A stretch of DNA of 50,031 nt from Gammaproteobacteria bacterium. GTDB taxonomy: Bacteria; Pseudomonadota; Gammaproteobacteria; JADZEE01. Below, piece by piece: positions 16,692 to 31,653 of the stretch. The DNA is taken from the NCBI GenBank assembly GCA_020850735.1, contig JADZEE010000120.1:1-50031 (forward strand). Reading direction: 5' to 3'. The notes under the pieces were generated by a model. That model saw only the letters and a list, made by a program, of their open reading frames with translations. It made no database searches and was not told where the DNA came from. The first letter of the stretch is position 1; every line of letters starts with the position of its first letter. Position numbers and translations under genes: made by a program.

Positions 16692-19600
16692 TCCGGCGCT
16701 CCGGGCGGGTGTTGGCCGTATTGTCCGGGGTTGCGATCATCGTCGCCGCACTGCTGCTGGCGACACCGGCCGGTACCGTGGTGCTGGTGTGGGCGCTGGA
16801 GCGGTTGACGCCGGGCGAGCTGCGGATCGGCGCGAGCGCCGGCACCGTCAGCGCCGGGCTCGATCTCGGCGCGTTGCACTGGCGCGACGGCGACACGCGC
16901 CTGAGCGTCGACGCGCTGCGGATCGACATCGCGCTGCCGGCACTGGCGCGCGGTCGACTGCGGATCGACGCCCTGGCGGCGAGCGGCGTGACCCTGACGC
17001 CGGGTCCGCGCGGCGCCGCCGGTCCCGTGCCCTCACGGCTGTTGCCGAGCCTGCCGTTCGATGTCGCCGTCAGCGCGGCGCGCATCGAAGACCTGCGTGT
17101 GGCGGCGGCGGCCGGCGCGGCACCCCTGCGGATCGCCCGTATCGACGGAGCTTTGCGGTACCCGCGTGACGGCCCCGTCACGTTCGATCGCCTGCGGGTG
17201 CAGGCCGGGGACGCGACGGTGGAGCTCGCCGGACAGATCCTCGCCGCGCCGGCCACGGCGCTCGATCTCAGCTTCGAGGTCAGCGCCGGCCGCGCCGGCC
17301 CCGGGCGTATCGCCGGCCGGGGCCGGCTGCAGGGCCGTCTCGACGATCTCGCGCTCGAACTGGCTGTGCAGGCACCGGTGCAGGCCGTCGTCACGGCACG
17401 GGCCGATCTGCTGCAGGCGGCGCCGGCTGTGGAGCTGCTCGGGCGCATGGATCCGCCGCAGCAGCTGCTCCTGCCGGCCGCCTGGCCGCAGGCGATCGTG
17501 GCCGGGGAGGTCCAGGCGCAGGTCGCGGCCGGTGTGCTGGCGGCGCGTGTGCGGCTCACGGGCGAAACCCCGCAGGTGGGTGCATGGCGGCTGGAGGTCG
17601 ACATGGCGGGCGAGCCGACCGGCGTCGTGCACATCGAACGGCTGGCGCTGGGCGCGGCGGACGGGGCGCAGTTGAACGCCAGCGGGCAGGTGAACGTGGC
17701 CGCGCCGGCACGGCCGGACATGGATCTGCGTGGCAACTGGACCGGGCTGCGCTGGCCGTCCGGCGGGGCGCCAGAGCTGCGCAGCGACCACGGGCAGTTC
17801 ACGCTGCGCGGCACGCCGCAACGCTACGAGATCGACCTCGACACGGCACTCGCGGGCCCGACGATCGGATCGGTGGCGGTGACGGCGCGCGTACGCGGCG
17901 GGCGCAGCGGCGCCCGCGTCGAGCAGCTCGAGGCGCGCACGGGCACGGGCGCCGTGACGGTGTCGGGCACGGTCAACTGGACCGGCGCGGCCCGTGCCGC
18001 GCTGGTGGCTGACTGGCAGGCCATGGCGGTGACCCTGGCCGACGGACGCACGCTGGCGAGCGACAGCGGCCATGTTGCGCTCGACGGCGGACCGGACGCC
18101 TACCGGATCGACGGCGCTTTCGGTCTGCGCCTCGCAGATCTGCCGGCCGGGCGCGTGCAGATCGCCGCGCGCGGCGACCGCGCACGGCTCGACGTGGACG
18201 CGCTCACGATCCACGTGCGCACGGGCGAGCTCACCGGCGCCGGCGCGCTGTCGTGGGCCGGCACCGAGCCCGAATGGCGGTTGCAGCTCGACGCGCATTC
18301 ATTTGATCCGGGCTGGCTCGCTGCCGACTGGCCCGGCGAAATCGCGCTCGTGGCGGGGCTGCACGGCCGCGGCGGCGACGGCGTGCTCGAGATCGAGCAC
18401 ATGCGCGGCACCCTGCGGGGCTTGGCGTTCAGCGCCCGGGGCGAGATCAGCCGGCGCGAGGGGCGCTATCGGATCGGCAATCTGGCGCTGGAATCCGGGC
18501 GCTCGCGGGTCGACGTGGCGGGCGGTGTCGGCGGTCCCGAGGGACTGTTGTGGAAGATCGACGCACCGGATCTGGGCGATCTGTGGCCGGGTGCGCGCGG
18601 CCTGCTCACGGGTCACGGCCGGCTCGGCGGCAACCTGCTGACCCCGCGCGTTTCCGGACACCTGCACGCCGAGGCGATCGCGCTGCGAGAGTATCGGGCC
18701 GCGCAAGTGGAAGCCGACGTCGATGTCGACGTGAACGACGGCGGGCCGATGCGGATCGCGATCACCGCCCGCGATCTGCTCGTCGGCGCCGTCGCGGTCG
18801 GCAGTGCCGCCGTGCACAGCCGCGGCACGCCGGCCGCGCACGAGATCGAGCTCGACGTCGACGCCCCCGCCGGCCGGATCGCCCTTACGGCGACCGGTGG
18901 CCTGTCCGCGGCCGAGGGCTGGCAGGGCGAGCTCAGCCGCGGCCGCGTCGAGCGTGACGGCCATGCCCCGCTGGTGCTCGAGGCGCCGGCAGCACTGGCG
19001 CTGCGACCGGGACGCGGCGTGCTCGCGCGCCAGTGCTGGCAGGCCGAAGACGATGGCCGGGTGTGTTTCCAGGGGGATGCCGACGGCTCGGGCCATTGGC
19101 AGGCCGCACTGGCGCTCGAGCGCGTCGCGCTCGGGCGACTCGGCGTGCCGCGGTTGCGCAGCACCGGCCTGCTCGACGCCGAACTGGATCTCGCCGGCAG
19201 CGCAGCGGCCATCGCCAGCGCCCGCGGGGAATTGGAGCTCGGCGCGGGCGGGCTCGAGATCGAGCTCGATCGTGATGGCGGGTGGCGGCTCGATCACCAG
19301 GGCGCGCGCTTGCGCCTGGATACGGACGGTGGCCGCATCCGGGCCCGTCTCGAGGTGGCGCTTGCCGGGCCGCAGACGGTACCGGCGCACGTCGTGCTGT
19401 CGCTGCCCGCGCCGATCGCTTTGCTCGACCTCGCCGGCACGCCGGTCGATGGCCGCTTCGACATCGAGCTGCCAGCGCTGGCCCCGTTCGCCGCGCTCAG
19501 CACCGAGCTTGCGGAAGTCGACGGTCAGGCCACGATCGCCGGCACCGTCGCCGGCACGCTGGTGGCGCCGCAGATCGACGGTGCCCTCGATGCGGCGGTG

Positions 19601-20704
19601 CGGGCGGCAACCGTGCCCCGGCTCGGGATCGCGGTTGCGAACGGCCGGCTGCACGCACGCGTTCGCCCGAGCGGGGAGGTCGAGATCGACGGCGGGCTCG
19701 ATTCGGGCGGCGGGCGGCTCGGCATCGACGGCCGCGCGACGCTGGCTACCCTGCGGGACTGGACCATGACGCTCGGCCTGCGCGGCGAGCGGATCGAGGT
19801 GGTCAACCTGCCCGAGGCCCGGGTGCTGGCGTCGCCGGATCTGACCCTCACGCTCAGGCCCCGCCGCGTGGCGGTCGCCGGCCGGATCGCGATCCCCGAG
19901 GCGCACATCTCACCCCGCTCCACGGCCGACACCGTGGAAGTTTCCGAGGACATCGTAGTCAGCGGCGGCGATGACGAACAGACTCGCGAGTCGCGTTGGG
20001 CAATCACCAGCGACGTCACCATCACACTGGGCGAGCAGGTGCAGATCGACGCCATGGGCTTCACCGGCCGCCTGACCGGCGAGGTGCACGCGATCGATGA
20101 GGTCGGCCAGGTCACCACGGGGACGGGCGTCATCCGCATCGCCGACGGACGTTTCGAGGCCTACGGCCAGAAGCTCGAGCTCGAACGCGGCCGGATCATA
20201 CTGGCCGGGGGTCCGATGGATGATCCGGCGGTCGATGCGCGGGCCGTACGCACGGTGGCATCGGTCAAGGTCGGTGTGCGTGCGCGCGGCCGACTGCGAC
20301 AACCCGTGCTCAGCCTGTTCTCGACCCCGAAGATGGCCGACAGCGAAGTACTGAGCTATCTCGTGCTCGGCCACGGATTCAGCGAATCCACTGCCGGGGA
20401 CGCACGCGTACTGGCGGACGCGGCCACGTCCATGGGCCTTAAGGGCGGCGATCTCCTGTCGCGGAAAATCGGCCGCGCTTTTGGTCTCGACGAAGTGTCC
20501 GTGAGCGCCAATCCGGCGGCCGACGAGCTGTCGCTGAACGTCGGCAAGTATCTGTCGCCGCGACTGTACGTCGGTTACGGGATGGGGCTGCTGGACCGTT
20601 CCAACGTCGTGCGCTTGCGCTACGGTCTCACGCCGCGCTGGAGCGTCGAGGCCGAGACCGGCACGAAGACCGGCGCTGACGTGCTCTATTCAATCGAGCG
20701 TTGA
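16688..20704 (+). CDS. tamB: Translocation and assembly module inner-membrane protein TamB
   Basis: TamB spans the periplasm, anchored in the inner membrane, and partners TamA; AsmA-like bridge proteins of this type are linked to lipid transport and outer-membrane protein assembly. The 1338-residue protein starts with a GTG codon and one N-terminal helix (about 9-35). It then has a long repeat-rich beta-strand region and a C-terminal DUF490/TamB domain with the segments VLSYLVLGHGFSES and DEVSVSANPAADELSLNVGKYL. It ends in barrel-like strands (YVGYGMGLLD, LRYGLTPRWSVEAETG). E. coli TamB is 1259 residues. Confidence 0.93.
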   Translation: MIRRSGRVLAVLSGVAIIVAALLLATPAGTVVLVWALERLTPGELRIGASAGTVSAGLDLGALHWRDGDTRLSVDALRIDIALPALARGRLRIDALAASGVTLTPGPRGAAGPVPSRLLPSLPFDVAVSAARIEDLRVAAAAGAAPLRIARIDGALRYPRDGPVTFDRLRVQAGDATVELAGQILAAPATALDLSFEVSAGRAGPGRIAGRGRLQGRLDDLALELAVQAPVQAVVTARADLLQAAPAVELLGRMDPPQQLLLPAAWPQAIVAGEVQAQVAAGVLAARVRLTGETPQVGAWRLEVDMAGEPTGVVHIERLALGAADGAQLNASGQVNVAAPARPDMDLRGNWTGLRWPSGGAPELRSDHGQFTLRGTPQRYEIDLDTALAGPTIGSVAVTARVRGGRSGARVEQLEARTGTGAVTVSGTVNWTGAARAALVADWQAMAVTLADGRTLASDSGHVALDGGPDAYRIDGAFGLRLADLPAGRVQIAARGDRARLDVDALTIHVRTGELTGAGALSWAGTEPEWRLQLDAHSFDPGWLAADWPGEIALVAGLHGRGGDGVLEIEHMRGTLRGLAFSARGEISRREGRYRIGNLALESGRSRVDVAGGVGGPEGLLWKIDAPDLGDLWPGARGLLTGHGRLGGNLLTPRVSGHLHAEAIALREYRAAQVEADVDVDVNDGGPMRIAITARDLLVGAVAVGSAAVHSRGTPAAHEIELDVDAPAGRIALTATGGLSAAEGWQGELSRGRVERDGHAPLVLEAPAALALRPGRGVLARQCWQAEDDGRVCFQGDADGSGHWQAALALERVALGRLGVPRLRSTGLLDAELDLAGSAAAIASARGELELGAGGLEIELDRDGGWRLDHQGARLRLDTDGGRIRARLEVALAGPQTVPAHVVLSLPAPIALLDLAGTPVDGRFDIELPALAPFAALSTELAEVDGQATIAGTVAGTLVAPQIDGALDAAVRAATVPRLGIAVANGRLHARVRPSGEVEIDGGLDSGGGRLGIDGRATLATLRDWTMTLGLRGERIEVVNLPEARVLASPDLTLTLRPRRVAVAGRIAIPEAHISPRSTADTVEVSEDIVVSGGDDEQTRESRWAITSDVTITLGEQVQIDAMGFTGRLTGEVHAIDEVGQVTTGTGVIRIADGRFEAYGQKLELERGRIILAGGPMDDPAVDARAVRTVASVKVGVRARGRLRQPVLSLFSTPKMADSEVLSYLVLGHGFSESTAGDARVLADAATSMGLKGGDLLSRKIGRAFGLDEVSVSANPAADELSLNVGKYLSPRLYVGYGMGLLDRSNVVRLRYGLTPRWSVEAETGTKTGADVLYSIER

Positions 20705-20963
20705 GAGCGCCGTGGCGCATGCAGACACCCGCACGCCGGCGCGCCCGCGGCCGGGCCCTGACCGCGGTCGTTCGGGAGCGGCCCGTGGCGATCGCTGGCC
20801 AAGGCGGGCGGGCATCACGGACAATCGTGGTCCGTATCGCGCCGAGGCGTGCGGAGCCGGCCGGCGGCGACGATTCCGGCGCGCGCCGTCGCGGTGGCGG
20901 CGCGGTACACGCGCCCTCCCGGGGACCTGAGGACCGGCACGTGACCGGCGACGGAGGACGGCG

Positions 20964-22073
20964 ATGAAAAAATGCCCGTACTGCGCGGAGCAGATCCAGA
21001 ACGACGCGCGCAAGTGCCGTTATTGCGGCGAGATGCTCGACACGGAGCCGGCCGCTGTGGTGGTTACCGCCGTCGCTGGTGGTGGTGGCGACGCCGCACC
21101 CGTGTTTCCGGCCGCGTTCTACGTCCTCACCGTCGCCGGCGTGGTCGCGCTCGTCGGCATCGCGCTGCTGCAGTTCGGCGCCGGGCGGCCGCTCGCTGGC
21201 GCGAAGGTCTTCGCCGCCGCCGCGGCCTTCGGCGTGCTGGCGCCGCTCGCCTGGATGATCGCCGATGGGCTGCGACGGCTGCTGCTGCCCGCCGGTGCGC
21301 AGGGCTTTACACGCCGCTACGGTCCGCAGACGGCGGTGCTGGTCGTGACGGCCGCGACACTGGCCTGGTTCGGACTGGCATGGCGGGCGCCCGCCGTCGC
21401 TCCAGAACACGCGGCCACCGCCCCGATCCGCGCGCGCGCGGCGGTTGTGCCGGCGGCGGCGCCGGTCACCACCACGGCGCCCGCAGCCGCGCCCGCGAGC
21501 GTGGCCGCCCCGGCTGCACAAGCGCTCCCGGACCAGCCCGACGCGGCGGTCGCGGGGGCGGCGCCAACGGTTGCGCAAGAGCGGAAACCGGCGGCGAAAT
21601 CAGTGTCGGCGAAACCGCAAGCGGCCGCGCGTCCCGAGACGGCGCCGGCACCGGTCGTGCCGTCCCCGCCGGCGAATGAGGCGGACGCGCGGCTGCGGGA
21701 ACTGCTCGGCGGCGCGCCGGCGACCACCCCGACCGGCGCCGCTGCGGTGACGCCGCAAACACGAATCGAGCGCTTGCTCGCTGACGCCAGGCTCGCGCTG
21801 GCCGCCGGCCGGCTGGGCTCGTCCGGCGGCGACAGCGCACTCGAGAAGTACCGCGCCGTGCTGGCGCTCGAGCCCGGCAATGCGCAGGCCCGGGAGGGCA
21901 TCGCGGCGATCGCCGACGCCTACGTGGAACGGTTCCGGCAGAAATTCGATGCCGGTGAGATCGATGCCGCGGTGCAATTCCTCCGCCGCGCCGAGCAGAT
22001 CGACACCGATCGGCCGTCGGTCCGTACGGCACGCGAGACCCTGGCACGGTATTATTTCGAGCACAGCCGTTGA
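20964..22073 (+). CDS. Zinc-ribbon membrane protein with Ala/Pro linker and TPR-like tail, unknown function
   Basis: This 369-residue protein is not a recognised named gene. Residues 1-25 form a double-CxxC zinc ribbon (MKKCPYCAE, then CRYCGEM). Three hydrophobic segments follow (about 48-75, 78-98, 116-136). Residues about 140-235 are an Ala/Pro/Val-rich low-complexity linker. The C-terminal part (about 265-369) looks like tandem TPR helices (EKYRAVLALEPGNAQAREGIAAI, AAVQFLRRAEQIDTD). A cytoplasmic zinc ribbon joined to periplasmic TPRs would suit a scaffold or sensor, but that is inference. GGAGGACGGCG precedes the ATG. The 259-bp gap before it has no visible gene. Confidence 0.75.
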   Translation: MKKCPYCAEQIQNDARKCRYCGEMLDTEPAAVVVTAVAGGGGDAAPVFPAAFYVLTVAGVVALVGIALLQFGAGRPLAGAKVFAAAAAFGVLAPLAWMIADGLRRLLLPAGAQGFTRRYGPQTAVLVVTAATLAWFGLAWRAPAVAPEHAATAPIRARAAVVPAAAPVTTTAPAAAPASVAAPAAQALPDQPDAAVAGAAPTVAQERKPAAKSVSAKPQAAARPETAPAPVVPSPPANEADARLRELLGGAPATTPTGAAAVTPQTRIERLLADARLALAAGRLGSSGGDSALEKYRAVLALEPGNAQAREGIAAIADAYVERFRQKFDAGEIDAAVQFLRRAEQIDTDRPSVRTARETLARYYFEHSR

Positions 22074-22179
22074 GCGGCTGCGCGGGATCGGTCGCTGCGC
22101 GCGCCTGAGTATCGTTCAAGCACCGTGCCGGCCGCGGCGCTAAGGTGCTCGGGCGTTGATCAGATTTAAGGGGCTCATG

Positions 22180-23853
22180 ATGTCACGCTACGCTTTCGCA
22201 GCCGGACTCGCCGGCATGCTGGTGCCGATCGCCGTCCAGGCGGCCACGCTCGAAGGGGTCGTGCGCGATCCCGGCGGCGCAGCGATCAGCGGGGCGCTGG
22301 TCACGGCGACCGCCGCCGGCGGCCTGTTCGCCGAAACGGTCTACAGCGACGCCCAGGGACGCTTCCGCCTCCAGACCCGCCAGCACGGCACCCTGGCACT
22401 GCGGGCACGCAAGGCCTATTTCGCCGACGCGACGCGCGGCGCGCAGGTCGCGGCCGAGGGAACGCTGACGGTCGACTTCGCGCTGGCGCCGCTCACCGAT
22501 GCCGGCGCCATATCCGAGAGCCTGTCGGCGAGCGCCCATTACACCCGCATCCGGTTCGAGGATCCGCGCGATCGGCAGTTCTTTCAGGTCGATTGCCTCA
22601 CCTGCCACCAGCTCGGCAACGCGTACACGCGCGCGGTGCGCCCGAGTGAGCGCTGGCGGCAGATCCTCACGCGCATGCTCGGTTTCTACAATGTCAAGGA
22701 TCCGGCGTGGATCGAGCGCTACGCCGCCCGGCTCGAGCAGGCCTTCGACGGCACGCCGGTCGACACGCACCAGGACCACACCCCCGATCCGTCGATCTTC
22801 CCGGCGCGAGTCATCGAATGGAAGCTGCCCGAGGGCATGATCGCCCACGACGTGGAGCTATTCCCGGGCGACAACCGCTTCTACACGGTCGACCAGGGCA
22901 ACGATCGCATCTACATCACGGATCCGGCCACCAATCTCACCGAAACCTTCCACATCCCGGCCGACGGCATCGCGGTCGGTGGCAAGTTTCTCGCCCTCTA
23001 CGGTGATCCGAACCCGTTCAGCCTCGCGGTGGCCCGCGGTCCGCACAGCCTGCAGCTCGGCCCGGACAATCACTACTACACGACGGACACGGTCAGCGGT
23101 CAGATCGGCGAGTTCGATCCGGCGACACGCACCTACGTCGGTCACGACATCGGTGGCACGGCGATGTACCCGCACACCCTGCGTTTCGATCGCAAGGGGC
23201 GGGTGTGGTTCACGCTCGGGGTGTCCAACCAGGTGGGTTACTACGACACCGTCAACGACCGCATGCAGCTCGTCGAGATACCCACCGACACCGATCGCGC
23301 ACAGATGCCGGCGCTGATGCCCTACGGTATCGACGTCAACCCCGTCGACGGCAGCGTCTGGTTCAGCTCGCTGATGGCGAACCGCATCGGCCGCATCGAT
23401 CCGGACACGCTGGCGGTCGAGATGTTCACGCCACCGCTGGTCGGGCCACGGCGCATGCGTTTCGCCGCCGATGGCACGCTGTGGATCCCGGGGTTCGGCA
23501 GCGGCACTCTGGTGAAGCTGGACACCCGGACGATGACCTACACGAGTTACGAAATCCCGCCGCTAGCCGCGGGTGAGATCGAGGCCCCGTACGCGCTGGG
23601 TGTGCATCCGCGGACGCAGGAGGTGTGGATCACGGCGAACATGTCGGATCGGATGTTCCGCTTCCTGCCGGCGCAGGGACGTTTCGTCGCCTATCCGCTG
23701 CCTACCCGTGGTATCTACCTGCGTGACGTGGTGTTCACACCGAACGGCTGGGTCTGTGCCGCGTCGAGCCCCGTGCCGGCGGCCCTGACCGTCGAGGGCG
23801 GCCAGCAGGAGATCGCCTGCATCGATCCCGACGGCAGCGCGCCCATGCCCTGA
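22180..23853 (+). CDS. Secreted Vgb-like beta-propeller protein with single CxxCH heme motif
   Basis: The 557-residue exported protein starts MSRYAFAAGLAGMLVPIAVQA, a clear signal peptide. AAGGGG sits 6 bases before this ATG; an ATG directly upstream is less well spaced. Residues about 22-110 form a carboxypeptidase-regulatory-like beta-sandwich (LEGVVRDPGGAAISGALVTA). A c-type heme motif C139-LT-C142-H143 follows. The rest (about 200-550) is a beta-propeller with virginiamycin-B-lyase/NHL-like repeats (VDQGNDRIYITDPATN, DPATRTYVGHD, SSLMANRIGRIDPDT). It is probably periplasmic. The lyase name in databases does not establish antibiotic cleavage; an alcohol or quinoprotein-linked redox role is equally possible. 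Confidence 0.82.
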   Translation: MSRYAFAAGLAGMLVPIAVQAATLEGVVRDPGGAAISGALVTATAAGGLFAETVYSDAQGRFRLQTRQHGTLALRARKAYFADATRGAQVAAEGTLTVDFALAPLTDAGAISESLSASAHYTRIRFEDPRDRQFFQVDCLTCHQLGNAYTRAVRPSERWRQILTRMLGFYNVKDPAWIERYAARLEQAFDGTPVDTHQDHTPDPSIFPARVIEWKLPEGMIAHDVELFPGDNRFYTVDQGNDRIYITDPATNLTETFHIPADGIAVGGKFLALYGDPNPFSLAVARGPHSLQLGPDNHYYTTDTVSGQIGEFDPATRTYVGHDIGGTAMYPHTLRFDRKGRVWFTLGVSNQVGYYDTVNDRMQLVEIPTDTDRAQMPALMPYGIDVNPVDGSVWFSSLMANRIGRIDPDTLAVEMFTPPLVGPRRMRFAADGTLWIPGFGSGTLVKLDTRTMTYTSYEIPPLAAGEIEAPYALGVHPRTQEVWITANMSDRMFRFLPAQGRFVAYPLPTRGIYLRDVVFTPNGWVCAASSPVPAALTVEGGQQEIACIDPDGSAPMP

Positions 23854-23873
23854 ATGGCGCGGGCGCAGGGGAC

Positions 23874-25022
23874 TTACAGGCTGCGGGCGATGAGCTCTTT
23901 CATGATCTCGCTGGTGCCGCCGTAGATCCTCTGCACCCGGGCATCGGCGAACATGCGCGCGATCGGGTATTCCTGCATGTAACCGTAACCGCCGAACAGC
24001 TGCAGGCACCGGTCGATGACGCGGTTCTGGCGTTCGGTGCACCACAGCTTCGCCATCGAGGCCGTCGTGTTGTCGAGCTCGCCGCGCAGATGACGTTCGA
24101 TGCACTCGTCGACGAACACGCGTGCGACGGTCGCCTCGGTCTTGCATTCGGCCAGCTCGAAGCGCGTGTTCTGGAACTCCGCGATTGCCCGCCCGAAGGC
24201 CTTGCGCTCCTTGACGTAGGCGCTCGTCAGCGCGACCGCACGCTCCATGGCGGCGACCGCGCCCACCGCCAGGATCAGACGTTCCTGCGGCAGCTGCTGC
24301 ATCAGGCAGGCGAAACCGGCGCCCTCGGCGCCGAGCAGATTGTCCCGCGGCACGCGCACCTCGTCGAAGAACAGCTCCGAGGTATCCGAAGCGCGGATCC
24401 CGATCTTTTTCAGATTGCGACCTTTGCGAAAGCCTTCGCGCTCGCCGTCCACCACCACCAGCGACAAGGCGCTCGATCCCTTCTCGCTGGCGTTGGTGCG
24501 GGCGACGACGATGACCAGATCCGCGTGCTGGCCGTTGGTGATGAACGTTTTCTGACCCGTGAGAACGAGTTCGTCGCCGTCGGCGCGCGCGCGCGTGCGC
24601 AGGCCCTGGAGGTCGGAACCGGCGTTCGGCTCGCTCATGGCGATCGCACCGACCATGGCACCGCTCGCGAGCTGGGGCAGCCAGCGTTGCTTCTGCGCCT
24701 CGCTGCCGTAGGCGAGGACGTAATGGGCGACGATGCCGGCATGCACGGCATGGCCGAAGTTGATGCCGATACCGGCATACTCGAGCTCTTCGGTGATGAC
24801 CGCTTCGTGGGCGAAGCTGCCGCCGGCGCCACCGTAGATCTCGGGAATGCTGGCGCACAGAAGGCCCATCGTGCCGGCCTCGTTCCAGGCTGTGCGGTCG
24901 ATGCTGCCCTGCTCGATCCACTTCTCGAGCCTGGGCACGAACTCGCCCTCCAGAAAGCGCGCCGTCGCCGCGCGCAGAGCGTCGAGCTCCGGGTTATGCC
25001 AGCTCGAGCGGGCCGTCTTCAT
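23874..25022 (-). CDS. Acyl-CoA dehydrogenase
   Basis: A 382-residue FAD-dependent acyl-CoA dehydrogenase that makes the 2,3-enoyl-CoA and passes electrons to ETF. Features include MSEPNAGSDLQGLRTRA (FAD/substrate loop), FITNGQHADLVIV, LFGGYGYMQEYPI and the C-terminal RIYGGTSEIMKELIARSL, where the Glu after the Ser is the usual catalytic base of short/long-chain types. The start MKTARSSWHNPEL was chosen by homology; the frame remains open a further 26 codons. It converges with the propeller gene and is divergent from the AIM24 gene. With the FadH-like enzyme at 26-28 kb it suggests fatty or aryl-acyl chain oxidation. Confidence 0.92.
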   Translation of the reverse strand: MKTARSSWHNPELDALRAATARFLEGEFVPRLEKWIEQGSIDRTAWNEAGTMGLLCASIPEIYGGAGGSFAHEAVITEELEYAGIGINFGHAVHAGIVAHYVLAYGSEAQKQRWLPQLASGAMVGAIAMSEPNAGSDLQGLRTRARADGDELVLTGQKTFITNGQHADLVIVVARTNASEKGSSALSLVVVDGEREGFRKGRNLKKIGIRASDTSELFFDEVRVPRDNLLGAEGAGFACLMQQLPQERLILAVGAVAAMERAVALTSAYVKERKAFGRAIAEFQNTRFELAECKTEATVARVFVDECIERHLRGELDNTTASMAKLWCTERQNRVIDRCLQLFGGYGYMQEYPIARMFADARVQRIYGGTSEIMKELIARSL

Positions 25023-25162
25023 CGTCGTCCTCTCACCACCGTGAACGATTCGTGCGCGCCGCCACGGACGGCAGCGCGCGTGCTCGCGTAGTATAGCCAC
25101 GGTCGTGGCGCGCGCTCCGGGGAGCGGGCCATGGCCGGATGCAATCGATGCGGGAGGACGCG

Positions 25163-26167
25163 ATGGCGCAGTGGTATCTCAGCTATGACGGCAGGCAGAT
25201 CGGACCACTGGATCAGGCGGCGGCGAGCACCGAAGCGGGGCGCAATCCGAACGGGCTCGCCTGGCGCGAGGGTCTGGCGGAATGGTTGCCGATCCAGCGC
25301 GTGGCGGAGCTGAGCGGCACGGCGACGGCGCACACGCCGCCGCCACCGCCGCCAGCGCAAAGCAGCAGCGACGAGATCGACTACGAGATTTTCGGCGGCG
25401 ACATGCAATACGTCGAAGTCGAGCTCGATCCGGGCGAGTCCGCCGTGGCCGAAGCGGGCGCCATGATGTACAAGGACCCCGCGATCGGCATGACCACCCT
25501 GTTCGGTGACGGTTCGCGCCGGAGCGAGCAGGGGCGGCTCGTGGACAAGCTGGTCGGCGCCGGCAAGCGGGTGCTCACCGGGGAGAGCCTGTTCGTCACC
25601 GCGTTCACCCACAACGGTACGGGCAAGGCGCGGGTCGCATTCGCGGCGCCGTATCCGGGCACGATCATCCCGGTGACGCTGGCCAATTACGGCGGCACGC
25701 TGATCTGCCAGAAGGACAGTTTTCTCGCCGCCGCGCGCGGGGTCTCCATCGGTATCTATTTCCAGAAGCGCGTGCTCACGGCGCTGTTCGGCGGCGAGGG
25801 CTTCATCATGCAGAAGCTCGACGGCCACGGACTGGTGTTCCTGCACGCCGGCGGCACCATCACCGAGCGCGAACTGGGCGAGGGCGAAACGCTGCACGTG
25901 GATACGGGCTGTCTGGTGGCCATGACCGCCTCCGTGCAGTTCGATCTCGAACAGGCCGGCGACATCAAGAGCATGGTGTTCGGCGGCGAGGGCATGTTCT
26001 TCGCCCGCGTGGGTGGTCCGGGACGCGTGTGGCTGCAGTCGCTGCCGTTCTCACGTCTGGCCGGGCGCATGCACCAGGCCGCGCCGCAGACCGGCGGAAC
26101 CCGGCGCGGAGAGGGCTCGGTGCTCGGCGCGCTCGGCGGTCTGCTCGACGGTGACAATCGCTTCTGA
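25163..26167 (+). CDS. GYF_2 domain fused to AIM24/TIGR00266-family domain
   Basis: The 334-residue protein starts MAQWYLSYDGRQIGPLDQ, with GGGAGG 6 bases before the ATG; two earlier in-frame ATGs lack a site. Residues 1-50 are a GYF_2-type domain (WYLSYDGRQIGP and WREGLAEWLPI), usually a proline-rich-peptide binder. A short Pro-rich linker (PPPPPPAQ) follows. Residues about 70-300 are an AIM24/TIGR00266 beta-helix domain (GDMQYVEVELDPGESAVAEAGAMMYKD, GEGLFFARVGGPG-like end). Function is unknown. Confidence 0.85.
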   Translation: MAQWYLSYDGRQIGPLDQAAASTEAGRNPNGLAWREGLAEWLPIQRVAELSGTATAHTPPPPPPAQSSSDEIDYEIFGGDMQYVEVELDPGESAVAEAGAMMYKDPAIGMTTLFGDGSRRSEQGRLVDKLVGAGKRVLTGESLFVTAFTHNGTGKARVAFAAPYPGTIIPVTLANYGGTLICQKDSFLAAARGVSIGIYFQKRVLTALFGGEGFIMQKLDGHGLVFLHAGGTITERELGEGETLHVDTGCLVAMTASVQFDLEQAGDIKSMVFGGEGMFFARVGGPGRVWLQSLPFSRLAGRMHQAAPQTGGTRRGEGSVLGALGGLLDGDNRF

Positions 26168-26206
26168 AGCGCCGTCAGCACCGCGCCCGGCCGGCACCGG
26201 GGGCGG

Positions 26207-29754
<3,548 letters not shown>

Positions 29755-29843
29755 TGCATCCGGCGGTTGCTGCGCCAGGTCAGGACCGCGCTGCGGCACG
29801 CTGGTGACAATGACGCGGACGATCGACTGACATGAGGTGATCG

Positions 29844-31628
<1,785 letters not shown>

Positions 31629-31653
31629 GCCGCCGGGATCCGGTGCCGGCGCC

